From NCBI RefSeq assembly GCF_029892045.1, contig NZ_CP120368.1, forward strand, positions 556,001 through 620,000: DNA of 64,000 nucleotides. The letters run 5' to 3'. The translations under genes and the position numbers were made by a program. The notes beneath the pieces are model-generated. The model was not told the DNA's origin and did no database searches. It saw nothing but the letters and a program-made list of their open reading frames with translations. Below, piece by piece: positions 1-8,311 of the stretch (positions are counted from its first letter, which is position 1; every line of letters starts with the position of its first letter). Source of the stretch: Sinorhizobium numidicum (lineage in GTDB: Bacteria > Pseudomonadota > Alphaproteobacteria > Rhizobiales > Rhizobiaceae).

Positions 1-940
1 TGCGGCGCTGGGCGACATCGAGCGAGCCGTGATGGAGCGCGATCGGCAAGTTGTCGTCATTGATCGTCCAGAGTTCCCGGAACAGCATCTCCGCCTGACT
101 GCGCGTGTTGACGAAGAGCAGCGTCGTGCCGCGATCCCTGATCGCGGCGTAGATGTCGCCGATCGCATAGCGGGCCGAATGGCCGGCCCAGGGCACATGC
201 TGGTCGGTGCGCAGGATGGAAATCTCCGGCTTGGCGCCGCCGGACACGGTGATCAGCCCGGCATGGTGGTCGCTTTCCGCAGCTTGCGCCACCAGCCAGC
301 GCTGCAGATCCATCGGATCGGCGACAGTCGCCGAGAGGCCGATCGCCTGCAGGCCGGGAGCAAGCCTGCGCAGCCGCGCGAGACCGAGCGAGAGCAGGTG
401 CCCGCGCTTCGAAGTCACCAGCGAGTGCAATTCGTCAAGTACGACGTAGCGCAGGTCCTTGAAGAAGCGCTCCGCCTCGCCATCGGCAATAAGCAGTGCG
501 AGCTGCTCGGGCGTCGTCAAAAGGATATCGGGTGGGCTCAGCTTCTGCCGCTGCCTTTTGCCCGGCGGCGTATCGCCCGTGCGGTTCTCGATCCTGACCG
601 GCAGCCCCATCTCCGCCACCGGCTTCGTCAGATTCCGCTCGATGTCGACGGCAAGCGCCTTCAGCGGCGATATGTAGAGCGTGTGGATGCCCATGAAGGG
701 CGAGCCGGGCGGGACCTCGCCGCGTCGCGTGAGATCGACAAGCGAAGGCAGAAATCCGGCAAGCGTCTTGCCCGCGCCGGTCGGGGCGATCAGCAGAGTG
801 CTTTCTCTCGCCTCCGCGCGCGACAAGAGTTCGAGCTGATGGGCGCGTGGACGCCAGCCCTTTTCGGCAAACCACCGGAGAAAGGGCGCAGGCAACGTCA
901 AGGCGTCGCTTTCTGGCAATGAGGAATCGATCCTGTTCAC
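1..940 (-). CDS. Lhr-type DEAD/DEAH-box DNA helicase, N-terminal part (runs off window edge)
   Basis: Only the first ~313 residues are in the window; the gene continues past position 1. Reading from a GTG at 940, the frame shows the Lhr-family helicase core: a HQLEL segment, Walker A APTGAGKT, a TPEQL segment, a Walker B written DELH, motif III SAT (GLSAT) and the start of the second RecA domain (LLFVNTRSQAEM). These match the large ATP-dependent helicases annotated as ligase-associated DNA-damage-response helicases in rhizobia; the family is usually around 800 residues or longer. It probably acts in DNA repair. The GTG start is a choice: no ATG lies before the conserved region. The missing C-terminus prevents a finer family call. 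Confidence 0.8.
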   Translation of the reverse strand, partial: MNRIDSSLPESDALTLPAPFLRWFAEKGWRPRAHQLELLSRAEARESTLLIAPTGAGKTLAGFLPSLVDLTRRGEVPPGSPFMGIHTLYISPLKALAVDIERNLTKPVAEMGLPVRIENRTGDTPPGKRQRQKLSPPDILLTTPEQLALLIADGEAERFFKDLRYVVLDELHSLVTSKRGHLLSLGLARLRRLAPGLQAIGLSATVADPMDLQRWLVAQAAESDHHAGLITVSGGAKPEISILRTDQHVPWAGHSARYAIGDIYAAIRDRGTTLLFVNTRSQAEMLFRELWTINDDNLPIALHHGSLDVAQRR

Positions 941-1157
941 GGGGAACAAAGGTAGATCAAACGCGACAAAAGAGAAGCCTGCGCGTCTCGCCGCGGCAGG
1001 GCCCGACGATGCTTATGAAACGCTGAAGGCACATTTCACCGGAGAGGAAATGACCAAGATCACCGTTGCGATCGGTACCATCAACGTGTGGAACCGGCTT
1101 TGCGTCGGTTTCCGCGCTGTTTCCGATCGATGTTCCTGCTAAAGCGGCATAATCACG

Positions 1158-1793
1158 TCAGAGCGCAACGTAACGGTCGGCGCGGTGGTTTATCGCCACG
1201 AAAAGGTTGAGGACGACCGCGCCGAGCACCGACCAGAGGACGGTCGACGGCGTCGTTACTGCGAATGCAACGGCCAGAACGGCCATGTCGATCGCGAGTT
1301 GCACCAGCCCGGCGCGGACGCCGAAGCGCTCTTGCAGGTAGATGCCTAGGATGCCGACGCCGCCGAGGCTGGCGCGGTGGCGATAGAGGGCGAGGAGCCC
1401 GTATCCGAGAAGCAGACCGCCGATAAGCGCAGCCCAGCCGGGGTGTATCTCCCCGATCTGGAAGAGGCGCGATTGTGCGTCGGCCAAGAACGAGGTGAGT
1501 GCAATGGCGATGAAGGTCTTGATCGTGAAAGCCCGGCCGAGCCGCTTCAAAGACAGATAGAAGAAGGGCAGATTGAGAAGAAAAAAGGTAAGGCCGAAGT
1601 TCACGCCTGTCGCATAATGCAAAAGAAAGGCAACGCCCGCGGTGCTGCCGGTCAGAAGCCCCGCGCTCGCGAGGAAATAGAGGCCGAGCGCGGCGACTAA
1701 GCTACCGGAAAAGATACCCTGCACGTCCTCAAGCAGCGTGTGCCGGGTTGGGCTGGTGTTCCAGAGACCGAAAACGCTGCTGATCTGTGCCAT
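1158..1793 (-). CDS. YitT family (DUF161) integral membrane protein
   Basis: About 211 residues with five or six hydrophobic spans and the family's glycine-rich patterns (SAGLLTGSTAGVAFLL near the N-terminus, SLGGVGILGIYLQERFG in the second half). These resemble YitT-like membrane proteins of unknown transport role. The frame stays open to an upstream TTG at 1850, but that start lacks a ribosome site and adds an unrelated hydrophobic stretch. The ATG at 1793 gives a normal family length, although its own Shine-Dalgarno is weak. It is a single gene between the helicase and the methyltransferase, and its function is not known. Confidence 0.75.
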   Translation of the reverse strand: MAQISSVFGLWNTSPTRHTLLEDVQGIFSGSLVAALGLYFLASAGLLTGSTAGVAFLLHYATGVNFGLTFFLLNLPFFYLSLKRLGRAFTIKTFIAIALTSFLADAQSRLFQIGEIHPGWAALIGGLLLGYGLLALYRHRASLGGVGILGIYLQERFGVRAGLVQLAIDMAVLAVAFAVTTPSTVLWSVLGAVVLNLFVAINHRADRYVAL

Positions 1794-1900
1794 GACAGGG
1801 ACCCCGATTGTGGTGCGCATAAGCATTGCTGCAACGCACAAAACAATCAAGGAGAATATGTAAGCAATGCTGACCTATTTTCGCGTGGCAGCCTTGCGTC

Positions 1901-2842
1901 TTACGCAGGTTTGCGAGCCAGAAACAGGATGCCGTGTACTGGCTGGCCCGCATCCGTGCGAATGAGCGTCCGCTGAATCGCAGCCAGTGAAAAATCTCTC
2001 TGCGCGCATAGCGCGGCAATATATGCTTCCGAATGCGCATAGCGCAGTGACGGACGCAGAACGAAACGGTCCTCCGTTGCCGCATCCTCGACAGAAAGGG
2101 CGAAACAGCCGCCGGGCGAAAGCAGCCGGTCTGCGATGACGAACACGCTTTCGAGGTTGCCGAAATACATCAGCACGTCCGCGGCGCTGACGAGATCGGC
2201 GCGCGCTTCCGCAAACTCGCCGAACACGCCGGACGCTTCCGGCGGCAGAGACAGGTCAGCTTGGCGCAACTGGTCATAGATCGACTTGATCTCGGCCTTG
2301 GCCAGCATATTGGCCGAAAGGTCGAAGCCCTCGAGGAAATCGGCGCGCTCGCGAATCCGCTCGCCAAAAAGCCCGGTGCCGCAGCCGAGGTCGATGACAT
2401 GATGAAAGCGGCGGCCGCCCATCGTGCGGTTGATGAGAGCGGCGAGTTTCTCGGGCACGCTGTAGTCCAGCTTCTCGATCAGTGCGTGATCGAAACGTTC
2501 GGCATAGTCGTCGAAAAGACGCTCGACATAGATGCTGGACGGTTGTTCAGGCGCGTCAGCCGCGCCGAGAAGGGCGAGCTTGAGGCTGGCGCCGAAAATA
2601 TCCTCGGGGTTGAGCCGGAGCGTGTTGCGCAGGGCGCCGATCGCCGCCTCTTTTCGGCCCGATTTTTCCTCATAGTCCGCCAGCCGGAACCAGCCAGCCG
2701 CCCAGTTCGGTGCGCGCTCAAGGGCCTGGGCCATCAATTCTGCAGCGCTTTGCGGTTCGCCGGCTTCGGCAAGCATCCTTGCGTAATCGGCGCGACGATC
2801 GGCGATCAGGTCGCCAGAGGAGAGCTGGTTGAGGGTCATCAA
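1901..2842 (-). CDS. SAM-dependent methyltransferase with N-terminal TPR repeats
   Basis: A 313-residue protein. Residues about 15-95 form two or three tetratricopeptide-like helical pairs (ARMLAEAGEPQSAAELMAQAL, then GWFRLADYEEKSGRKEAAIGAL). Residues about 140-300 are a class I methyltransferase fold with motif I VIDLGCGTGLFG, motif II GFDLSANML and a late DVLMYFGNLE segment. The TPR part suggests a protein partner or substrate, but none can be named. A second ATG follows immediately at 2839, so the start is uncertain by one codon. It is probably a monocistronic cytoplasmic enzyme. Confidence 0.8.
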   Translation of the reverse strand: MMTLNQLSSGDLIADRRADYARMLAEAGEPQSAAELMAQALERAPNWAAGWFRLADYEEKSGRKEAAIGALRNTLRLNPEDIFGASLKLALLGAADAPEQPSSIYVERLFDDYAERFDHALIEKLDYSVPEKLAALINRTMGGRRFHHVIDLGCGTGLFGERIRERADFLEGFDLSANMLAKAEIKSIYDQLRQADLSLPPEASGVFGEFAEARADLVSAADVLMYFGNLESVFVIADRLLSPGGCFALSVEDAATEDRFVLRPSLRYAHSEAYIAALCAQRDFSLAAIQRTLIRTDAGQPVHGILFLARKPA

Positions 2843-2991
2843 TGTGCCGGTTCGTTGCGATGGACGCTTCTGACGCCGGATGGGATTAAATACAAGCGGA
2901 ATTTGAAAGACGGCGCAACTCGCTTTCCGTCGCGTCTTGCGGGCTTCAGATTGGCGGCTTATGTGAAGGGAAACAGGAGAATTTTTCGCCG

Positions 2992-3258
2992 ATGTCGGAC
3001 GGGATAAACAAATTTCTGGGAGATTCGCCGCTTCGCGTGCTCGTCAAGCTCGTCGTCGTGTCGATCCTCGTCGGCTTCGTGATGACCGTCTTCGACTGGT
3101 ATCCGGTCGACGTCTATTTCGCCGTGCGCAACTTCCTGCTTGATCTCTGGCATACCGGCTTTGCGGCATTGGGGCGGGTCGGCGATTATCTGCTTCTGGG
3201 CGCGGCCATCGTCATTCCCATCTTCCTAATCCTACGCGTACTGAGCTATCGACGGTAA
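2992..3258 (+). CDS. Small two-helix membrane protein (DUF6460-like)
   Basis: An 88-residue protein with two strong hydrophobic spans, around residues 17-35 and 62-83, and an RVLSYRR tail. An AGGAGA motif lies ahead of the ATG. This resembles a short conserved membrane protein of Alphaproteobacteria classed as DUF6460; the function is unknown. It ends two bases before the next start, so it is likely co-transcribed with the CAP-domain lipoprotein that follows. Confidence 0.7.
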   Translation: MSDGINKFLGDSPLRVLVKLVVVSILVGFVMTVFDWYPVDVYFAVRNFLLDLWHTGFAALGRVGDYLLLGAAIVIPIFLILRVLSYRR

Positions 3259-3260
3259 GC

Positions 3261-3764
3261 ATGCAGCATCAACAGTTCTTCATTCGTAGACGCGCATTGT
3301 TGCGGGCCGGCGGTCTTCTCTCGCTCGGCGTGCTCGCGGGCTGCACCACCTCCGAACTTCTTTCTCCCGGCGAAGGCAGCGGAAGCGACCAGACCGAAGC
3401 GACGCTCGGTTACGTCAACACGTTGCGCAAGGGCAGGGGGCTCCAGACCCTCGTCGGCGATCCGGTTGCGTCCGTTGCGGCGATGTATCAGGCTGCGCGG
3501 ATGGCCCGGGCTGGCAAGATGCGGCACGATATCGGCTGGCGCGATAGTTTCCACGACCGGATGAAGGGGCAGGGCGTCACGCTGCCGGCCGCTGAAAACA
3601 TCGCCATGGGTCAGGATGACGCCGAGCGTGCCTACGACGCCTGGCTCAATTCGCCGAAGCACCTCGAAAACATGCTCGGCGATTACCGCGGCCTGGGTGT
3701 AGCCGTTGCGCAGAATTCCGCTTCCGGAAACCGCCCCTATTGGGCCATGGTGCTGTCCGGCTGA
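3261..3764 (+). CDS. CAP/SCP-domain lipoprotein
   Basis: A 167-residue protein. The N-terminus has an arginine-rich stretch (RRRALLRAG) and then a lipobox LAGC with Cys28, so it should be exported, possibly through Tat, and lipid-anchored. The rest is a CAP domain (cysteine-rich secretory/antigen 5/PR-1 fold): MRHDIGW gives the first conserved His, AENIAMG the Glu-Asn pair, and WLNSPKHLENML the W-x2-S-x2-H-x2-N signature. Bacterial CAP proteins are envelope proteins of mostly unknown activity. It sits two bases after the preceding small membrane-protein gene. Confidence 0.85.
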   Translation: MQHQQFFIRRRALLRAGGLLSLGVLAGCTTSELLSPGEGSGSDQTEATLGYVNTLRKGRGLQTLVGDPVASVAAMYQAARMARAGKMRHDIGWRDSFHDRMKGQGVTLPAAENIAMGQDDAERAYDAWLNSPKHLENMLGDYRGLGVAVAQNSASGNRPYWAMVLSG

Positions 3765-3815
3765 GCTGATTCCCAAGATGACCTTGCGGAAACGGCCGCA
3801 AGGACACGAGGGACG

Positions 3816-5183
3816 ATGACTGCCACCGAGAGCTTTGAGCGCGACAGGGGTGCCCGCGAAGCGGGTCCCTTTCACGTTACCCATCGGCTGATCTTTTCGA
3901 TCGCCTTGCCGATGACGCTCGGTTTCCTGACGACGCCCCTTCTCGGCCTTGTCGACACGGCCGTCGTTGGCCGGCTCGGCCGAGCGGAGATGCTTGCCGG
4001 TCTCGCGGTCGGGGCCGTGATGTTCGACCTCATCTTCGCCACCTTCAATTTCCTGCGCGCCTCGACCACCGGCCTCGTCGCACAGGCCTATGGCCGCGGG
4101 GATCGACGCGAGCAGCAGGCGGTCTTCTGGCGATCGCTCATCATCGCGCTTCTCTCCGGCACCGCCATCGTTCTTCTATCCCCGCTTCTGCTTGCCATTG
4201 GTCTGTGGCTGATGGCACCCGGCCCGGAGGTCGCGGCGGTCACCAGTACCTATTTCCTCTATCGCATTCTCTCCGGCCCCGCGGCGCTCGCCAATTATGC
4301 GATCCTCGGTGTCGTGCTCGGCCGCGGCGAGGGCTCGATCGGCTTGCTGCTGCAAACCGTCATCAACGGCATCAACATCGTGCTGTCGATCCTGCTAGGC
4401 CTCGTCTTCGGCTGGGGCGTGGCCGGCGTCGCGATCGGCACCGTGATCGGAGAGGTGATCGGCGCGATACTCGGTTTCCTGATCGTCTATGGCCGCTTCG
4501 ACAAACGCGACGCGCCCGAATGGTCGACGATCTTCGCCGGCGAGCGCCTCAAGGCGCTTTTCGGTCTCAATCGCGACATCATGATTCGCTCCTTCGTCCT
4601 GCTCGCGGCTTTCACGCTCATGACCCGGATCGGCACGGGTCTCGGGCCGGTGACGCTTGCGGCGAACGCCGTGCTGATGACCATCTTTCTCGTTGCGGGC
4701 TATTATCTCGATGGCCTTGCCAATGCGGCCGAGCAGCTTACCGGACGATCGATCGGCGCAGCCTATCGGCCGGCCTTCGACCGAGCCGTGCGCATGACCG
4801 CCTTTTGGTCGCTCGGGCTCGCCGCGCTGACGACGATTGCCTTCCTCGCCTTCGGCAATGCGCTGGTCGATCTCTTGACGACGGCACCGGACGTGCGCGC
4901 GCTTGCGTATGAATACATGCCCTGGGCCGCCATGACGGCGCTGACCGGCGCACTCGCTTTCCTGATGGACGGCGTCTTCATCGGCGCCACCTGGTCGCGC
5001 GACATGCGCAACATGATGCTCGCCGCCTTCTTCGGTTTTGGCGTAGCTCTTGCCGTCCTCGTTCCTGCCTTCGGCAATCATGGCCTTTGGGCGGGGCTCA
5101 ACCTTTTCCTGCTGCTGCGTGGATTGTTTCTGCTGATGCTGCTGCCGCGCCGGGCGGCTCAGACGTTTCGTCCAGCCCAATAG
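3816..5183 (+). CDS. MATE family efflux transporter (DinF-like)
   Basis: A 455-residue protein with about twelve hydrophobic spans arranged as two similar halves. Near the N-terminus is the MATE signature region (ALPMTLGFLTTPLLGLVDTAVVG, with AQAYGRGD after the second span). MATE proteins export drugs or metabolites in exchange for Na+ or H+; the length fits the DinF branch and the substrate is unknown. Its 3' end overlaps the 3' end of convergent pyrD by 25 bp, so the two genes meet tail to tail with no room for a separate terminator. Confidence 0.88.
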   Translation: MTATESFERDRGAREAGPFHVTHRLIFSIALPMTLGFLTTPLLGLVDTAVVGRLGRAEMLAGLAVGAVMFDLIFATFNFLRASTTGLVAQAYGRGDRREQQAVFWRSLIIALLSGTAIVLLSPLLLAIGLWLMAPGPEVAAVTSTYFLYRILSGPAALANYAILGVVLGRGEGSIGLLLQTVINGINIVLSILLGLVFGWGVAGVAIGTVIGEVIGAILGFLIVYGRFDKRDAPEWSTIFAGERLKALFGLNRDIMIRSFVLLAAFTLMTRIGTGLGPVTLAANAVLMTIFLVAGYYLDGLANAAEQLTGRSIGAAYRPAFDRAVRMTAFWSLGLAALTTIAFLAFGNALVDLLTTAPDVRALAYEYMPWAAMTALTGALAFLMDGVFIGATWSRDMRNMMLAAFFGFGVALAVLVPAFGNHGLWAGLNLFLLLRGLFLLMLLPRRAAQTFRPAQ

Positions 5184-6247
5184 TCGAGGCGGCTATCGCG
5201 GATCTCGCGGATGGAGCCGAGCTTTTCGCGGTCGCAGAGTGCCGAGAGGCCGCGCACGATCCGGCCAGGCAGCCCCGGCCCCTCATAGACCATGCAGGAA
5301 TAGAGCTGCACGAGGTCGGCACCGGCACGGATCTTTTCCGCCGCGGTGTCCGCCGAACCGATGCCGCCGACGCCGATGATAGGCAGATCGGGTCCGACGC
5401 GTTTGCGCATCCGCGCGAGCACCGCCGTCGACTTCTCGAAGAGGGGCTTGCCGGAAAGGCCGCCCGCTTCCCTTGCCTGCCGTTGGTCCGTCAGGCCGTC
5501 ACGCGAGAGCGTGGTATTGGAAACGACGAGGCCATCGAGATCATGCGCCAGCACTTCCGCCGCAATGTCGTCCATTCCCTCTTCGGTCAGGTCCGGCGCG
5601 ATCTTGAGGAAGACGGGAACCCGCCTCCCGCTTTTCCCCGCTTCCTCGTCGCGGGCGGCAAGGACCGCCGAAAGCAGCAAGACCAGGCTTTCACGCGCTT
5701 GAAGGTCGCGCAGGCCGGGCGTGTTGGGTGACGAGATGTTGGCGGTGAAATAGCGCGCAACGGTATAGAAAGTGCGGATCCCCGCCACATAGTCGGCGAT
5801 CCGGTCGGCGCTGTCCTTGTTGGCGCCGATGTTGACGCCGATCAGCGCCTGCCGCGAGCAGGCTTGAAGCCGCGCAAGCGCCGCCCCATGACCTTCGTTG
5901 TTGAAGCCGAGCCGGTTGATGACAGCCCTGTCCTCGACCAGACGGAAGAGGCGGGGCTTATCGTTGCCCGGCTGTGGTCTCGGCGTTACGGTGCCGATCT
6001 CCGTGAAGCCGAAACCGATCCTCAGCAACGCTTCGGGTACCTCGGCATTCTTGTCGTAACCGGCGGCCATGCCGACCGGATTGGGAAATGTGAGGCCCGC
6101 AATGGTCTGCTTGAGGCGAGGATCGGCGGGGGCGGCGCAGCTCGGGACGAGACCGCTCTTCAGCGCCTTGATTGTGAGGCCATGGGCGGTTTCCGGATCG
6201 AGGAGAAACAGGCCGCGGCGGGCCAGGAACTCGAAGGGACCGATCAT
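5159..6247 (-). CDS. pyrD: Dihydroorotate dehydrogenase (quinone), class 2
   Basis: A 362-residue protein oxidising dihydroorotate to orotate in pyrimidine synthesis, with electrons passing to membrane quinone. Visible signatures are the N-terminal helical extension typical of class 2 (PFEFLARRGLFLLDPETAH), GLTFPNPVGMAAGYDKN, the SSPNTPGLRDLQ segment with the catalytic serine, FLKIAPDL and IIGVGGI near the flavin phosphate. The frame is open further upstream, but the ATG at 6247 fits the family. It overlaps the stop of the DUF952 gene by four bases (ATGA), so translation of the two is probably coupled. Confidence 0.95.
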   Translation of the reverse strand: MIGPFEFLARRGLFLLDPETAHGLTIKALKSGLVPSCAAPADPRLKQTIAGLTFPNPVGMAAGYDKNAEVPEALLRIGFGFTEIGTVTPRPQPGNDKPRLFRLVEDRAVINRLGFNNEGHGAALARLQACSRQALIGVNIGANKDSADRIADYVAGIRTFYTVARYFTANISSPNTPGLRDLQARESLVLLLSAVLAARDEEAGKSGRRVPVFLKIAPDLTEEGMDDIAAEVLAHDLDGLVVSNTTLSRDGLTDQRQAREAGGLSGKPLFEKSTAVLARMRKRVGPDLPIIGVGGIGSADTAAEKIRAGADLVQLYSCMVYEGPGLPGRIVRGLSALCDREKLGSIREIRDSRLDYWAGRNV

Positions 6248-6591
6248 GGCGCAAGCTCGGGGAAGACGTGGAGCCCGTCGGCGCCTACCGGCAGGGGCTT
6301 TTCCCATAGCACCGCATCGAGCGGGAGCGGCGCGTAGAGATGCGGAAACAGCGCGCCGCCGCGCGAGGGTTCGTAGACGAGCTTCTCGCCAAGCGCGGCA
6401 GCGTTGACGGCCACGATCAGCAAATCCGTCTGCCCTTCGAAATGACGCGCTGCCGTTTCCATGACCTGGTCGCGCGTCGAGAAGTGAATGAACCCGTCGG
6501 CGAGATCGACAGGCGCGCCGGCGAATTGTCCCACGCGTCGCGCCTCCTGCCATAGAAGCACCGGAACGATCTTGTATATGGTAGTGTTCAT
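6244..6591 (-). CDS. DUF952 domain protein
   Basis: A 115-residue protein matching the DUF952 pattern: TTIYKIVP at the start, GFIHFSTRDQV in the middle, LVYEPSRGGALFPHLYAPL towards the end. The family is widespread and small, and its biochemical role is not known to me. An in-frame start at 6624 exists, but MNTTIYKI at 6591 matches the usual N-terminus. It is the first gene of a two-gene unit with pyrD (four-base overlap), a pairing I believe is common in rhizobia. Confidence 0.8.
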   Translation of the reverse strand: MNTTIYKIVPVLLWQEARRVGQFAGAPVDLADGFIHFSTRDQVMETAARHFEGQTDLLIVAVNAAALGEKLVYEPSRGGALFPHLYAPLPLDAVLWEKPLPVGADGLHVFPELAP

Positions 6592-6680
6592 CTTGTCCGC
6601 TCGTCCGTCATGAATCCGAGCCATGGCCTTGCCGCAAATATCGGCGCGTGTCCACCGCGGAGCATCAGGTCGAAAGCGGA

Positions 6681-6797
6681 TTTAGAGCGGGATGAGGAAA
6701 AGTGCGTGCGGTTTTCCGCCCGCATCCCGCTCTAAAATCAGAATCGATCATGTTGATGATTTGGGTCGAATCGACCCAAATCATCTGTGATCTAGAT
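6681..6797. repeat. Intergenic mosaic repeat with two palindromes
   Basis: Two inverted repeats lie side by side. The first has 14-base arms, 6681-6694 and 6722-6735, reading TTTAGAGCGGGATG and its complement. The second, 6755-6785, is a perfect palindrome of two 15-base arms around one central base (arm GATGATTTGGGTCGA). The tail GTGATCTAGATG follows. From memory, this mosaic occurs many times between genes in Sinorhizobium and relatives. It lies directly upstream of the secreted protein gene at 6819 and could affect transcription or mRNA stability. Confidence 0.7.
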
Positions 6798-6818
6798 GAG
6801 CATCCAACGGAGGATGTC

Positions 6819-7259
6819 ATGAGGCAGGTAATCGCAGTGCTCGCGGTGGCCCTGGGGCTTGGCTGGACCTTGGCGGCTGTTGCCCAGGAAGAGGCGCCGG
6901 GGCGTTATAGCATGCAGAAATCGGAGACGGGCTTCGCCCGGCTCGACACCCTCACTGGCGAGGTCTCGCTGTGCCAGGAGAAAAACGCCGAGCTCGTTTG
7001 CCGGATGGCCGCAGACCAGCGCGCCGCCTTCGAACGCGAACTCGATCTCTTGACCAAACGCGTGGAAGCCTTGGAAAACGCCGTCAAAAGCGGTGAAACC
7101 GCGGTCAAACCCGATATTCCGACCGATGAAGAGATTGACCGGACGATGAGCATCATGGAAAGAATGATGCGCAAGTTCATGGAGATCGTGAAAGATCTCG
7201 AGGGCCGCGGAAACGGTATCACCGATGGGCGTGGTGAAACCGTGCCTCAGAAGACTTGA
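6819..7259 (+). CDS. Secreted protein with a coiled-coil segment, function unknown
   Basis: A 146-residue protein. The start is the ATG at 6819, preceded by ACGGAGG; the longer open frame from 6702 runs through the palindromic repeat and is not credible. Residues 1-22 form a signal peptide (VIAVLAVALGLGWTLAAVAQ). Residues about 30-60 carry LDTLTGEVSLC and ELVCRMA, with two cysteines that could pair in the periplasm. Residues about 65-130 are heptad-like and charged (ELDLLTKRVEALENAV, then a Met-rich helix). I do not recognise a named family. Confidence 0.75.
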   Translation: MRQVIAVLAVALGLGWTLAAVAQEEAPGRYSMQKSETGFARLDTLTGEVSLCQEKNAELVCRMAADQRAAFERELDLLTKRVEALENAVKSGETAVKPDIPTDEEIDRTMSIMERMMRKFMEIVKDLEGRGNGITDGRGETVPQKT

Positions 7260-7437
7260 AGACTCGGGCGAATCCATGAGACCGGCGTGTTTGGAGGATG
7301 CGCCGACTGCATGATGGCTCAAGCCGGAGTTGATCTGGCGGTGGATCATGCAGCAACTTGAAATGCTGCAGCGGCTTTCGCATCGAGATTGCGGCGCCGC
7401 GAGATTGCAGCAGAGGCTCTTGGGAGGGAGCGTCGTC

Positions 7438-8085
7438 ATGCCCGAAATGACCATTATCATCGCTGACGATCACCCGCTTTTTCGCGGCGCAATGCGCCAG
7501 GCGCTCAGTGGAATGAGTGCGGCGACCGCCATAGTCGAGGCGGGCGATTTCGCCGCCGCGCGCAAGGCCGCGGCAGACTATCCGGATGCCGACCTGATGC
7601 TTCTGGATCTTGCCATGCCCGGTGTCAGCGGCCTTTCCGGTCTGATTGCACTCCGCGCGGAATTCCCGAGTCTGCCGGTGATGATCGTCTCCGCCCATGA
7701 CGATCCGGCGACCATTCATCGCGCGCTCGACCTTGGCGCGGCGGGCTTTCTGTCCAAATCCGCAGGCATCGACGAAATTCGCGAAGGCATCGAGCAGGTC
7801 ATCGCCGGCGAGATTTTCGTGCCGGCCGGCTACGACCAGAACCAGGAATACGAGCCGGAGGTCGCCGATCTCCTGCATCGGCTGCAGACGCTGACGCCAC
7901 AGCAGTCGCGCGTACTCAGCATGCTTGCCGAGGGCCTGCTCAACAAGCAGATCGCCTATGAACTCGGGGTCTCGGAGGCGACGATCAAGGCGCATGTTTC
8001 GGCGATACTGCTGAAACTCAACGTCGATAGCCGCACACAGGCCGTTATTCAGCTTTCGAAAATCGGAACGGTGGCGGCCGCCTGA
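7438..8085 (+). CDS. LuxR/NarL-type response regulator, CrbR-like
   Basis: A 215-residue protein. Residues 1-120 are a receiver domain with acidic pocket D10-D11, phosphoacceptor D57 (LLDLAMPG) and the late Ser/Lys switch region (SAHDD, LSKSAG). Residues about 150-210 are a LuxR helix-turn-helix (LTPQQSRVLSMLAEGLLNKQIA, then SEATIKAHVSAIL). GGGAGGG precedes the ATG; the open frame upstream to 7330 is not needed. The neighbouring convergent gene encodes an SLC5-domain sensor kinase. In Vibrio and Pseudomonas the CrbS/CrbR pair has that same composition and controls acetyl-CoA synthetase, so a role in acetate or carbon-overflow control is a reasonable inference. Confidence 0.85.
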   Translation: MPEMTIIIADDHPLFRGAMRQALSGMSAATAIVEAGDFAAARKAAADYPDADLMLLDLAMPGVSGLSGLIALRAEFPSLPVMIVSAHDDPATIHRALDLGAAGFLSKSAGIDEIREGIEQVIAGEIFVPAGYDQNQEYEPEVADLLHRLQTLTPQQSRVLSMLAEGLLNKQIAYELGVSEATIKAHVSAILLKLNVDSRTQAVIQLSKIGTVAAA

Positions 8086-8128
8086 GCAGAGTTCCGCGTA
8101 GCGCGTTCCGGAATCACGGGCGGCTTTG

Positions 8129-8182
8129 CCCCTCATCCGGCCTGCCGGCCACCTTTCTCCCAGCAAGCGGGGCGAAGGAGAC
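8129..8182. repeat. Rhizobial intergenic repeat between convergent genes
   Basis: The sequence beginning CCCCTCATCCGGCCTGCCGG and ending CAGCAAGCGGGGCGAAGGAG resembles a short repeat that I recall as frequent between genes in Rhizobiales chromosomes. It contains CCGGCCTGCCGG and a small inverted repeat. It lies between the tail-to-tail ends of the response regulator and the sensor kinase, where a bidirectional terminator or mRNA end would be expected. Confidence 0.5.
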
Positions 8183-8311
8183 GCGCAGCAATCGCCCATC
8201 GCCTCTGCCCGCCTGAGCCATATTGATGGGGGACACGCGTCTGCCTGTCATCTGATTGAAAATAGCGTGCGCTGTAGCGCCGTTTCGACCAATTCTCTTG
8301 ATCCCGCACCG

